Below, piece after piece: positions 28,910 to 37,253 of a DNA stretch of 64,000 nt (its first letter is position 1; every line of letters begins with the position of its first letter). The notes beneath the pieces are model-generated. The model did not search any database, was not told the DNA's origin, and was given only the letters and a program-made list of their open reading frames with translations. Made by a program: the position numbers and the translations under genes. The stretch spans positions 124,001-188,000 of the forward strand of contig JYJN01000172.1 in assembly GCA_003263845.1 (NCBI GenBank). Direction: 5' to 3'. This stretch comes from Vibrio aestivus (GTDB taxonomy: Bacteria > Pseudomonadota > Gammaproteobacteria > Enterobacterales > Vibrionaceae).

Positions 28910-29987
28910 CAAACCCCACCAATACCATGATGAAGTTCGCCCTGTCATTGTTGACCACTTGGCCTTTTCATTTCCCCTATCCAACCTCACCCATTTGGAT
29001 AAGTCGAACGACCAAGACTTTATCAACTTGCAGTTCCCCGAGTTTCGTCAGCCAAAAGCTATCACGCCCGAAGCCATTGAACGTGCAACGATAAATCATA
29101 AAACCAAGGTCATGAAAGTCTTGGCACATCGCCTTGATGAGTTCATGGAAAAAGTGTTCAAGTTTCGCCTGTCTCCAATGCGTGGCCGTGGCCTGCATGG
29201 CTATGAAGATTCGATGGTCATTCTTGATATGACGGGAACTGTTGAATGTGGCCTGATTGGTATTGGCGGCAACCAAGACACCATCTTTATTCAAGTAAAC
29301 GGCTCTGGTTGCAAGAAGCTGTTTAACCACATTACCCCACAAAAACTGCATTGGTGGCTCTCCTCGATTTTGGGTGTCACTCGCCTATCCCGTCTCGACT
29401 TGGCCGTGGACGACTACACCGGAAACTTTGACTGTCAGTATGCGCAGATGTGCTTTTATGAGGGTGCATTTCGCACCGCCAAACAAGGCCGTGGCCCAAC
29501 AATGGTCCCTCATAAACGTATCTCTCAAACTGGTGAACTGTTTGAAGAAGCCACCATAGTTGGCTCTCGTTCTTCAACCGTTTACTGGCGCGTCTACAAC
29601 AAAAAGCTTGAACAGAAAATCACAGACCCCGACGTCATTTGGTATCGCAACGAAGTGGAACTAAAGAAAGTCGATATTGATTACCTCGCCTCGCCTGCTT
29701 CGGCCTTTGCTGGACTGTGTGACTTTGCGGCCAGTATTGAACCTGCCGAGCCTGTGAAATTTGAAAAGCTTAAGAAAGCACAAGGTCTTGAGTTCTTTGG
29801 CCGTATTGCTTGGGCGCGTCGTCAATGTGGTACGGCACTAGCTGAAATCATCGCGATGACAGAGGGAGATTTAGGAGAAGCCTTTGGCATGCTCATACCC
29901 CAGAAACACAGACGGGCTGACTTTGAATTAATCGGAGTCCCCGACTCATATCAATCACTTATGAACAATGTAATGGAGTCAAGGTAA
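28899..29987 (+). CDS. rstA: Phage replication initiator (RstA / gpII-like)
   Basis: A 362-residue protein, close to the length of CTX RstA. Contains VIVDHLAFSFPLSNL, SRLDLAVDDYTGNFDCQYA and YWRVYNKKLEQK...VIWYRNEVELKKVD, the pattern of the Rep_trans/RstA rolling-circle initiators that nick the plus strand. I set the start at 28899 because the longer frame upstream runs through the preceding small gene and the ATG follows AAAGGGG. It ends overlapping the next start (ATGG/TAATGG). Confidence 0.9.
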   Translation: MRSNKPHQYHDEVRPVIVDHLAFSFPLSNLTHLDKSNDQDFINLQFPEFRQPKAITPEAIERATINHKTKVMKVLAHRLDEFMEKVFKFRLSPMRGRGLHGYEDSMVILDMTGTVECGLIGIGGNQDTIFIQVNGSGCKKLFNHITPQKLHWWLSSILGVTRLSRLDLAVDDYTGNFDCQYAQMCFYEGAFRTAKQGRGPTMVPHKRISQTGELFEEATIVGSRSSTVYWRVYNKKLEQKITDPDVIWYRNEVELKKVDIDYLASPASAFAGLCDFAASIEPAEPVKFEKLKKAQGLEFFGRIAWARRQCGTALAEIIAMTEGDLGEAFGMLIPQKHRRADFELIGVPDSYQSLMNNVMESR

Positions 29988-30334
29988 TGGCAGTAATCAT
30001 CACAGGGATTGCAGTAAAACGCTTTCCAAAATCAGGTCAAGAAATGGCAGAACTGAGCGTTCTTCGTGAAGTTGAAACCGTACAAGTTGAGAAGTTCGAA
30101 CAATATGGCATCGGCTTTAATACCGATATCCCGTTTAACAAACAGGCGTTAAAAATGGATGTGGCCTACGCGAAAAAGCTCATCGAATCACGCGCCTTTG
30201 TCCCAAACACACCTTATGAATTGGCGTTTGGCGCGAACCCTAACGACCCGTTAGAGATTTTGGTCACTGAACTTAAACCCGAAGATGACGGCGTGAAAAA
30301 GCATTTCACCGAGTCACTTAAAGCGGCCAACTAA
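29987..30334 (+). CDS. DUF1293 family phage protein (RstB/ssDNA-binding analogue)
   Basis: A 115-residue protein directly after the Rep gene, overlapping its stop. The family (DUF1293 as I recall) occupies the same slot as RstB of CTX and gpV of Ff phages, which bind single-stranded phage DNA. The N-terminal half (VIITGIAVKRFPKSGQEMAELSVLREV) is beta-rich as expected for an OB-like fold. ssDNA binding is inferred from position. Confidence 0.8.
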   Translation: MAVIITGIAVKRFPKSGQEMAELSVLREVETVQVEKFEQYGIGFNTDIPFNKQALKMDVAYAKKLIESRAFVPNTPYELAFGANPNDPLEILVTELKPEDDGVKKHFTESLKAAN

Positions 30335-30336
30335 CC

Positions 30337-30441
30337 ATGTATTCGTTCGATGCGCTTCCAGAAATACTCACCGCCATTAAGTGGTTCTTAGCGATTCTCT
30401 TAAGTGCATCGGGCTTCTTATATTGGCTGTCTACGAGGTAA
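30337..30441 (+). CDS. Phage minor coat-like small membrane protein, 34 aa
   Basis: MYSFDALPEILTAIKWF then a hydrophobic stretch ending YWLSTR. Single membrane span, starting 2 bases after the DUF1293 stop. By position and size it corresponds to the gpVII/gpIX-type tip proteins of filamentous phages. Too short for a family match. Confidence 0.65.
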   Translation: MYSFDALPEILTAIKWFLAILLSASGFLYWLSTR

Positions 30442-30445
30442 ACCC

Positions 30446-30628
30446 ATGTACGTTCTAGTTTGTAGTCAGCCGATTGTTGAAAACACCTGTCCATCAGGAT
30501 GGAAAACCATGGCCTTAGCTCAGCTAATGCCGCAATACCTAACCGTAAACGAGTTGATGTTATTAGCGCCTATCACGCTTGTTTTTTTCGCAACTTGCTA
30601 CGGTTTTCGAAAACTCAATCAAAGGTAA
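30446..30628 (+). CDS. Phage minor coat-like small membrane protein, 60 aa
   Basis: A polar N-terminal half with two Cys (CSQP...NTCPSGW) followed by one hydrophobic helix (LMLLAPITLVFFATCYGF) and a basic end RKLNQR. It sits between the 34-aa gene and the major coat gene, so a second tip protein is likely. Assignment by position only. Confidence 0.65.
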   Translation: MYVLVCSQPIVENTCPSGWKTMALAQLMPQYLTVNELMLLAPITLVFFATCYGFRKLNQR

Positions 30629-30633
30629 ACACT

Positions 30634-30867
30634 ATGAAAAATCAACTTAACCAACTAGTTAATCGCACTAAACAACTGGGCAAAAAAGGCGTTGCCGCAA
30701 CATCTATCGCGCTTGCGACTTCAGCGCCTGCATTTGCCTCTACCTCGGTCGACGTCACCGAAGCCATTGCAGTTGTCGCAGGTTTTGTCGTTGCGGCCGT
30801 TGCGCTTGGTATCGCTTACATCAAGCTCTCTGCAACCAAAAAAGGTTTGGGCAAACTCGGCGGTTAA
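30634..30867 (+). CDS. Major coat protein (gpVIII-like)
   Basis: A 77-residue precursor. Long basic signal sequence (KNQLNQLVNRTKQLGKKG) with hydrophobic core, cleavage expected after PAFA; the mature part is about 43 residues: an acidic start (STSVDVTEA), a hydrophobic helix (IAVVAGFVVAAVALGIAYI) and a basic end (KKGLGKLGG) for DNA contact. This is the canonical Inoviridae coat layout. A terminator directly downstream matches the known strong stop after gene VIII in such phages. Confidence 0.9.
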   Translation: MKNQLNQLVNRTKQLGKKGVAATSIALATSAPAFASTSVDVTEAIAVVAGFVVAAVALGIAYIKLSATKKGLGKLGG

Positions 30868-30896
30868 TCCCTACTTTCGCTTGCTGCTAATCACTG

Positions 30897-30921
30897 GGGG
30901 ATGTTCTGCGTCCCCTTTTTT
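30897..30921 (+). terminator. Phage central terminator after the coat gene
   Basis: GGGGA, 9-base loop, TCCCC, then TTTTTT. It lies between coat and adsorption genes, where filamentous phages separate high and low expression. Confidence 0.88.
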
Positions 30922-30937
30922 ATGGAGAAAAAAGGTA

Positions 30938-32452
30938 ATGGATTATGACGCTCGACACCTACGTAATCATCACGTTCTTTATGGGGTTCTACTTCTTGCA
31001 CAGTTAATACTATTCTCAACCAATGCTAAAGCTGAAACTGTGCCTAAAGGTTATGATATCCCAGGGTACGATACACAAGACCCCTATTCAATTTGTGAAC
31101 AGATGTTCCCATCTGATTCAGAACGATACCCACTGACTGGTGCAGGTCTAAGCGTCCCTCCATGGCCTCAAAATAACCGACTCAAACTCTCTTGTACTTG
31201 GCAAAGACCGGGTTCCAAACTTCATAAATTTAAGGAATGGCTACCTATTCCTCAAAAATCTTGTCCAAGTACGCACCCTATCGATAACGGTGATGGAACC
31301 TGTTCGTCTCAGCCAGAACCTGACCCAATCACTTGCAATGACCCACAAGTCACGAAAGACATTGAGTTTGAACAGTTGGCCTGTCAGCAAGGAAATCCCA
31401 ATTCCAGTTTATACAACGTCGACTTTCAATGGTCATGCTCAGAGAACCCAGCGCCGCAATACCCAAACGTTTCTACCGTCTGTAACTACAATCCGAATGA
31501 TTGTGTGGTCGGCCTATCGTGTGGCAATGAACAAGACGCACCCCATTGTGATCCAATTACCGAAGATTGCCCAATACCCGACCCAACACCCGACCTACCC
31601 GACGATGTGGATAAGCCAGATGGTGAACCAAACTTTTGCGACTTGCACCCACAGCTTTGTGAATCTCCAGACGTTGGCCAACCACCGACGCCAGAACCGA
31701 ACCCGAACCCAGACGCGTCCACCAAGCCCGATAACCCAGATTTAACGGTTGGAGAAAACGAAAACAGCAAACAACTGCAAGAAGCCAACGAGCACTTAGA
31801 GAACATCAATCACAACGTCAAAGAACTTGATAAAAACGTGGTCGCACAATTGCAGCTAGCCAACGAACTCGCCCAACATCAGCTTGGTGAACTCAAAGAC
31901 CTCAAGAAAAAATCTACAGGTGGTAGCGGTAGTTCGGGAACCACTCAAGCGGTCAATGAGGGCAATGACAAGCTCGATGACATTAAGTGTTTACTCGATG
32001 AAGAGTGCGAATCCGAAGGCAAAGAAAAACCCACCGCCAACGTAGATTGCTCAAAGTCCATCTTTGAATGCAAGGGCGATGTGATTCAATGCGCCCTACT
32101 CAAAGTCACTTATGAAAACTCTTGTACCACCGACGAACTCAAGCAACTTGAAGCCGCCTTTGATGGACTCGCCAACGTCGACAATGAAGGCATGTTAGTC
32201 AATGAAGAAGCAGAAATGGACTTCTCCAAAATCGACACCAAGTATCTTGATAATGGCGTGTCATTTGGCAATGGTGCCAGTTGCCCCGCCCCTGCTCACA
32301 TTCCCTTAGACCTCGATTGGGCAGGCTCTTACACCATCGATTTTAGTTACGAGCCTGCCTGTCAATGGGCAGAAATCTTCAACCCTTTGGTACACATAGC
32401 AGGTTGGATATTTGGCTTATTTATCATCTTTAGAGCAAATGGAAGCGTATAA
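30938..32452 (+). CDS. Phage adsorption protein (gpIII / OrfU-like)
   Basis: A 504-residue protein with a signal peptide (cleaved near STNAKA/ETVPK), a Cys-rich receptor-binding N-terminal region, a Pro/Asp/Asn-rich linker (about 200-270, repeats such as PDPTPDLPDD and PEPNPNPDA), a coiled-coil stretch (NEHLENINHNVKELDKNV), a second Cys-rich domain and a C-terminal membrane anchor (PLVHIAGWIFGLFIIF). Domain order and position match minor coat gpIII, which binds a pilus or TolA. The start at 30938 follows an AAAGG box. Confidence 0.88.
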   Translation: MDYDARHLRNHHVLYGVLLLAQLILFSTNAKAETVPKGYDIPGYDTQDPYSICEQMFPSDSERYPLTGAGLSVPPWPQNNRLKLSCTWQRPGSKLHKFKEWLPIPQKSCPSTHPIDNGDGTCSSQPEPDPITCNDPQVTKDIEFEQLACQQGNPNSSLYNVDFQWSCSENPAPQYPNVSTVCNYNPNDCVVGLSCGNEQDAPHCDPITEDCPIPDPTPDLPDDVDKPDGEPNFCDLHPQLCESPDVGQPPTPEPNPNPDASTKPDNPDLTVGENENSKQLQEANEHLENINHNVKELDKNVVAQLQLANELAQHQLGELKDLKKKSTGGSGSSGTTQAVNEGNDKLDDIKCLLDEECESEGKEKPTANVDCSKSIFECKGDVIQCALLKVTYENSCTTDELKQLEAAFDGLANVDNEGMLVNEEAEMDFSKIDTKYLDNGVSFGNGASCPAPAHIPLDLDWAGSYTIDFSYEPACQWAEIFNPLVHIAGWIFGLFIIFRANGSV

Positions 32453-32454
32453 CT

Positions 32455-32796
32455 ATGGCCTATTTCATTACTTTTCTATCCACCGTCGTACTCCCGTTAA
32501 TCCCCTCAATCGTAAGAGGCATTGTGACCTATGCAGCCGTGTCATTGGGTTTTAGCCTTGTCGTTTATAAAGGTGCTGAAGCGGCCATTGAAACCTTAGT
32601 CGATTACATCCAAGCCAATATGGACGGCGTTGGGGCTGATATCGCCTTATTGCTATCACTGGCAGGGGCAGACAAGTTCATAAACATCGTTCTCACTTGC
32701 GGAGTTTTCGCCCTTACGCTGCGCGGCTTAATGGTTGCGACTGGCTATCGTCCAAGTTGGCGAAAAACCTCAAGCCATTTCATAGGAGCATCATAA
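32455..32796 (+). CDS. DUF2523-type minor coat protein (gpVI-like)
   Basis: A 113-residue hydrophobic protein with three membrane segments (about 8-22, 24-40 and 76-95). Its place between the adsorption protein and the Zot-like ATPase is that of gpVI/DUF2523 proteins, which cap the virion end. It starts 2 bases after the previous stop and overlaps zot by TAATG. Confidence 0.85.
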   Translation: MAYFITFLSTVVLPLIPSIVRGIVTYAAVSLGFSLVVYKGAEAAIETLVDYIQANMDGVGADIALLLSLAGADKFINIVLTCGVFALTLRGLMVATGYRPSWRKTSSHFIGAS

Positions 32797-34106
32797 TGCT
32801 ATTTGGATTCTCAGGCGTGATGGGGACAGGTAAGACCTTAACGCTATCAAATTCATCATAGAGAACGACGACTTTGCAGGGCGCCTGTCTATTACCAAGG
32901 CATACGCGTGTTGCTCCTTGATTATGAAGTCTGTGACAGTTTTCAAGGTTTCCTCTACGGTGTGTACTGGCAAAAAAATCAAGACAATACCGCCCTATCT
33001 TCCAAGCTCGAAAAGATAGACAAAGAGCGACGCCTTGCCACTATTGAAGATTTTCCTTACCTTGCTTATGAGTACAAGCAACATGATCCAATGTCGCTTT
33101 GGTTAGCATGGTTTAAGAAACTTGCGTCCCCAACTCGCCTTGAAATGTACCAAGAAGCGCTCGACGTTTTAGGCATTGATGAATCTCAGCTTACCTATGA
33201 CCATATCCAACAAATGAACCTGTCATGGAAACAGTTTCATGATCCAACCATCATCCACGAACTCCCATCCGGTTGCGTGGCCTTAGTCGATGAAGTGCAA
33301 AACATCTGGGGAGCCCGTCAATCGTCTAAAGAAGTGCCGCCCGATGTTGAACACGTCGCGACTCACCGACACAACGGCCAAGACCTTGTTTACATCAGCC
33401 AAGACTTTAAAGACGTTGACCAGTTCATCAGACGACGTTTACAAGAATACCGACATTACCATTTGATTGGGGGTGACAACCTTCATGAATACTTTCACAT
33501 TCGAGCTTTCGACCCAGACAAAGCCTCTGATTTAGAGAAAACCGACAAACGCAACATTACTCGAGACTCGAACTACTACGGCGTTTATCTAAGTTCGATT
33601 AAACACACCCAGAACGTAAAAACTGACCCTACGATTGCCCTTGGCAGAAAGATGATCGTTTCATCCATCAGTTGGATCATTGCCTGTCTTCTTATTTTGG
33701 TTGGGGTTTCTATTACCTGTTTTTCTCAGGTGACGATGCGCAAGCTCAAGAACAAACCGACCCTCAAACAACCCAAACCACAACGCAGCAAGCCTCGACA
33801 CAAACACCTGTATACGCCAACAACGGCGACTACATCAGCAAGTTCAACAAACGTATCGATTCCTTGCCCTTTAGCGCCCCACTCTATGACGACATTACGA
33901 GCAGCCCAACCGAATACCCACAACTGGTTTGCGTTATCACGCGCAACGATTGTGATTGTTTTACTCAGCAAGGCACCAACTACGCCATAGAAATCACAGC
34001 ATGCATCAACATCGCCAAGTTTGGCTACTTCGACCCCTTCAAAAACGAGTCAGGCAGAAATAGCAAACGCAGCAACAAACAAGGCTCACTCAACAAAGGA
34101 GCGTAA
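32796..34106 (+). CDS. zot: Zot-like phage assembly ATPase (gpI), three frameshifts
   Basis: Corrected length about 437 residues. Walker A GVMGTGKT (residues about 8-15), Walker B CVALVDEVQNIWG, RHNGQDLVYISQ, one membrane helix (SISWIIACLLILVG) and a periplasmic C-terminal part starting SGDDAQAQEQTDP with a Cys pair (CVITRNDCDC). The breaks are near 32843 (ACGCTATC, expected ACGGCTATC), 32883 (CGCCTG, expected CGGCCTG) and 33709 (TTT, expected TTTT). Each is a single missing base and each repair restores family sequence. If the breaks were real, the phage could not assemble; given the pattern elsewhere, assembly error is more likely. Confidence 0.85.
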
Positions 34107-34110
34107 GCCA

Positions 34111-35295
34111 ATGATTAGAACATTCATACTCTTAACCTTATTGTCATTCAATGCCCTAGCCTTTGAAGCGAACCTATCAGGCAAAACGCTTAATGAGTTT
34201 TTCATCGTAGCCAGTAAGACCTTTGAGAAATCCATCGTCGTTGATCCAAAAATCAACGGTGAACTTAAGCTGTATCAATCCCACGGCGCGGCTAACTTTC
34301 GGGATGTGTGGTTTAGTGTCATGCGAGCACATAACCTCACCTATGTAGAATCTTCAACCGTGATTCGAGTCCAGCTGCGTAACCAACTCAAAGCAGGAAA
34401 CGATATTGTCACTCGAACGTATAAGCTCTCACACTTAACGGCTGACGAAATACTCAAACCCATCACCGAATCATTGCGCGTACAATCCTCAGTGCTCGAC
34501 GTCCCAAACGTCACCGCAGTATCAAGCATCATTGCAGGGTCAGCTCTTATGGTCACTGCGCCTAAGTCCCTTCACCAGAACGTCGCCAACTTTATCAACG
34601 CAGTCGACACGCCACTGAAGCAAATCAAAATCCGAGCGGCCATTGTTGAAACCCTTGATGGAAGCCTAAGAGATTTGACCGTCGACATGAAAGCCGGAGC
34701 CGGAGCAATCCAAGCCGCCTTTACAGGCTCAATTGCTGGATTCATGAGAACAGACCCAAACCTCAAAGTATCCTCAGATGACTTCTCGGCCTTTATTCGG
34801 TTCATAGAATCAAGCGACAAAACCCAACTGCTTAGCCGCCCAGAACTGACCATCTTGCATGGCCATGAAGGATTGATATCCGTCGGCCAAGAACTGCCCT
34901 TTATAACAGGTAGCTACACAACCGAATCCGATACGAGCGACAAGCCCTTTCAAACCATCGAGCGCAAGGACGTGGGACTTTCGTTATTCGTGAAACCCTA
35001 TATTGGTTACAACGGAGATATAAAACTCAAAATACGCCAAGAACTGAGCCGAGTTGATAAGTCAGTTGAAGCAAGCGACATCGTAACGTCGAAAAGACAA
35101 ATAGACACCACTCTTACAGTGAGACCCGGTGACACAGTAGCACTTGGAGGAATGACGTCGACCGACAGCCAGAAAGTAAACGTAAAAGTGCCGGTTCTCG
35201 GAGACATCCCACTGATTGGAATACTGTTTAGCTCAGAAAGCGAAAAAGCAGCAAAGCGAACATTGAGTGTTGTGCTGTACATTGAAAAAGCATGA
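34111..35295 (+). CDS. Phage secretin (gpIV-like)
   Basis: A 394-residue protein with signal peptide (MIRTFILLTLLSFNALA/FEA), an N0-type domain (LNEFFIVASKTFEKSIVVDPKINGELKL), an N1/N3-like KH domain (TYKLSHLTADEILKPITESL) and the secretin core (SRPELTILHGHEGLISVGQELPFITGSY; ending VPVLGDIPLIGILFSSESEKAAKRTLSVVLYIEK). It forms the outer-membrane exit pore. CTX phage borrows the host EpsD instead, so this phage is self-sufficient for export. The ATG at 34111 was chosen for the signal peptide and the AAAGGAGCG box. Confidence 0.93.
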   Translation: MIRTFILLTLLSFNALAFEANLSGKTLNEFFIVASKTFEKSIVVDPKINGELKLYQSHGAANFRDVWFSVMRAHNLTYVESSTVIRVQLRNQLKAGNDIVTRTYKLSHLTADEILKPITESLRVQSSVLDVPNVTAVSSIIAGSALMVTAPKSLHQNVANFINAVDTPLKQIKIRAAIVETLDGSLRDLTVDMKAGAGAIQAAFTGSIAGFMRTDPNLKVSSDDFSAFIRFIESSDKTQLLSRPELTILHGHEGLISVGQELPFITGSYTTESDTSDKPFQTIERKDVGLSLFVKPYIGYNGDIKLKIRQELSRVDKSVEASDIVTSKRQIDTTLTVRPGDTVALGGMTSTDSQKVNVKVPVLGDIPLIGILFSSESEKAAKRTLSVVLYIEKA

Positions 35296-35344
35296 AAAAT
35301 CTCGCAGATATTATCAACAATAGCGAAGGTTTTGCTAAATTTCA

Positions 35345-35546
35345 CTAGCGCATAATGAATGAGATTTCAAATAAAATAATATAAAAAATTATCAAAAAAT
35401 ATAAAATGAAACCGTATGGCACTGTGAGGCACTTTGAGCTATCCCTTCACATTAATAAGGCGGGAAAAATAAAACCTCTTACAGCGCCATACGCGAACTT
35501 AATCTAAAAATGGTGTCAAAAATCCCTGCTCGATTTTATGCGCACT
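35345..35546. other. Inverted XerC-box pair, candidate phage attP region
   Basis: CTAGCGCATAA at 35345-35355 and, inverted, TTATGCGCACT at 35536-35546 (reverse complement AGTGCGCATAA) both resemble the XerC arm of dif. The left one continues for 28 bases (to 35372) with about 19 matches to a consensus dif, including an AAAT end. A long imperfect stem lies between them. CTX phage attP is known to be a folded single-strand pair of inverted dif-like sites; this is the same arrangement at larger spacing. Inference. Confidence 0.55.
35414..35492. other. Long imperfect inverted repeat in phage intergenic region
   Basis: GTATGGCACTGTGAGG (35414-35429) pairs with CCTCTTACAGCGCCATAC (35475-35492) with few mismatches around a 45-base loop. 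It could be the trunk of an attP hairpin, a packaging signal or an origin. Confidence 0.6.
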
Positions 35547-35778
35547 ATTCCCTTTTTTAAAAGAAAAACATTATAGCTCGCGGAACGAAAAACCTATCGT
35601 CCATGACTGCAAGCAACTATCAGACTGCTACAAAAGTTCTACAGAGGAACAGCGAGTCGAAATAGACTGAGCCAAGGGCTGATTTCTATCGGCCCGCAGG
35701 GATAAGCGAAGCGAGAACGAACATCTAGCAACACACGCCAATCAGTGCGCTACTGCATATATACTGTAGCCCCAACAC

Positions 35779-35817
35779 GCTCCGAAGGTCAGAACCCACT
35801 TGCCGCGACCTCGGAGC
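35779..35817. other. Stem-loop in phage intergenic region
   Basis: GCTCCGAAGGTC (35779-35790) pairs with GACCTCGGAGC (35807-35817) with one bulged A and a 16-base loop. Immediately upstream is an imperfect palindrome around CATATAT (about 35750-35770). Candidate replication origin or packaging element. Confidence 0.5.
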
Positions 35818-35982
35818 CACTCACTGCCCCAAAACCCCAACGCCCACGAAAAAATCCTCTCCCTTGCCAAGATAAAACCTCGCAGAGAGTTACCGAACCA
35901 AAGGTGCTCAAAGCTACTGCAACCCGATAAACTGAACAGGAAGGCCAAAGACACAATAACGCGCATGGGATGCTATGAGGGA

Positions 35983-36036
35983 CGAAGAGCGCCCAGCGCG
36001 TCTTGGGCTTCGACCCCCGTTCTGTATTACGGGGGT
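35983..36036. other. Two adjacent hairpins in phage intergenic region
   Basis: First: CGAAG...GCCCA / TGGGC-TTCG (35983-36012). Second: ACCCCCG / CGGGGGT with a 10-base loop (36013-36036). They abut without spacer. There is no T run, so they are not simple terminators; such tandem hairpins are typical of single-strand origins or packaging signals. The 35296-36181 stretch holds no convincing gene. Confidence 0.55.
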
Positions 36037-36181
36037 AAATTCCACCATTGCACAATACCAACTTGGTTTTCACCCATTTCCACTAATTAATTGAACCACT
36101 TCGAATTTGGCCTTGGTCAGCTTGATCATGACCAACTCCAAATGCTCAACTAATGGCATATTTAGTCAAGGGCAAATAATA

Positions 36182-36505
36182 GTGAATTTTAGTAGATATT
36201 TATTGGCAACTCTTTTGTTTGTTCCGTCAGTGACTCATGCGGATGATTCAAGCGGAAACTTAGTAGCAGCTCGAATTAAGTACGGGCTGATTAGCGAGAT
36301 TCGGACAAACTATAAAGGAGGTTCAGGTTTTTGTGATGTCATGATTTTGATGAAACACAAGGATGGATACGCAATTGTTAAGCGCGTTTCAACTACTGGA
36401 GATAGTAAGCTCTGCCGCTTTATCAAATCTAAGCTGAAAAGAGGTAGTAAGTTCAGATACGACTACCAAGAAAAGTTAATTCAAATCGAAATTGAACATT
36501 ATTAA
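36182..36505 (+). CDS. Hypothetical secreted protein
   Basis: A 107-residue protein with a signal peptide (NFSRYLLATLLFVPSVTHA/DDSS), a Cys pair (GFCDV and KLCRF, probably disulfide) and a basic C-terminal region. GTG start at 36182 follows AAGGG at good spacing; the longer frame upstream would hide the signal peptide. It lies at the phage's far end, after the intergenic structures. No family recognised. It may be a lysogenic-conversion or moron gene. Confidence 0.65.
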   Translation: MNFSRYLLATLLFVPSVTHADDSSGNLVAARIKYGLISEIRTNYKGGSGFCDVMILMKHKDGYAIVKRVSTTGDSKLCRFIKSKLKRGSKFRYDYQEKLIQIEIEHY

Positions 36506-36534
36506 CCCCACTCACGTGGGGCTAAACTTATGGA

Positions 36535-36906
36535 TTAGATGAAATTAATATTTGAAATCGCTCTAGCAAGTTTTAGCAGCTTACTCGATGTTTTGATTTC
36601 TAGCTCAGACTGTATTTGTAATAGAGCGATACCAGTTAAAACTTGTTGTGGTGTAACTGCTTCACCTGTAGGCAGTTCTAATCTCTCTCCCTTTACCTTG
36701 AATCCTCGCCAATCCTCATAATGACTCAACTCTAAACGTCTGTGCATTCTCATAAGCCTTTTACACTCTTTAGGAATTGGCTTTCCCTTGTCCCACCCTT
36801 TAACAGTTGCAATATTTTTAAAGCATAATTTTGCGGTTTCTTCTATGGACAAACCGCAGCTAAACTCCCGAAACATATGATTTTTTGTCATATCAGAATA
36901 CTTCAT
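36535..36906 (-). CDS. Phage HTH regulator (DUF3653-like)
   Basis: A 123-residue protein. MFREFSCGLSIEETAKLCFKNIATVKGWDKGKPIPKECKRLMRMHRRLEL is an HTH of the DUF3653 type found in Vibrio filamentous phages, followed by a C-terminal helical part (GEAVTPQQVLTGIALLQIQSELE). ATG at 36906 follows AGAAGGATG. It runs opposite to the structural genes, like the regulators behind zot in VGJ-type phages. Together with the DUF3693 protein it gives the prophage two candidate repressors. Confidence 0.8.
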   Translation of the reverse strand: MKYSDMTKNHMFREFSCGLSIEETAKLCFKNIATVKGWDKGKPIPKECKRLMRMHRRLELSHYEDWRGFKVKGERLELPTGEAVTPQQVLTGIALLQIQSELEIKTSSKLLKLARAISNINFI

Positions 36907-37204
36907 AACTTCATCCTTCTGTTGTGAAAACAGAAAGACTAAAGTTATACACAAGCCTCCGTGACACTGTGACTTAACAACTCGAGGTAATCCACCAATT
37001 TACGTTTTGATACAATACACATTGCTAAAAGCTCTCCAAACCAACTTGAAGTCCGTCACAAATATTTGCATCAAACAAATTTATTTTTGACTCAACTTTG
37101 TTTTGTATAACTTTCAAAAAATGATGTTTCGTAGTTTTATTGGGCTTTGGTTTAGATAAATCATTACATCTATATATTAATGCTTTTGATGTAAAACAGG
37201 TTGC

Positions 37205-37233
37205 ATTTAACGTAAGCCGAGATAATACGCACT
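37205..37233 (-). repeat. dif-like XerCD site, right prophage end
   Basis: Read on the minus strand: XerC arm AGTGCGTATTA (identical to the left site), a 7-base spacer TCTCGGC, XerD arm TTACGTTAAAT (one change). Same orientation as the left site 9.6 kb away, as expected for attL/attR of an integrated element. The 36907-37204 stretch has no gene: AT-rich sequence with the regulator's promoter. Confidence 0.88.
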
Positions 37234-37253
37234 ATATGGGGAGTTTCAATTAC

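Noticed and set aside
35789..36090. Overlapping frames of 60-96 residues on both strands in the phage intergenic region
   Set aside because: They overlap each other and the hairpin cluster, have no ribosome-binding site and read as low-complexity sequence.
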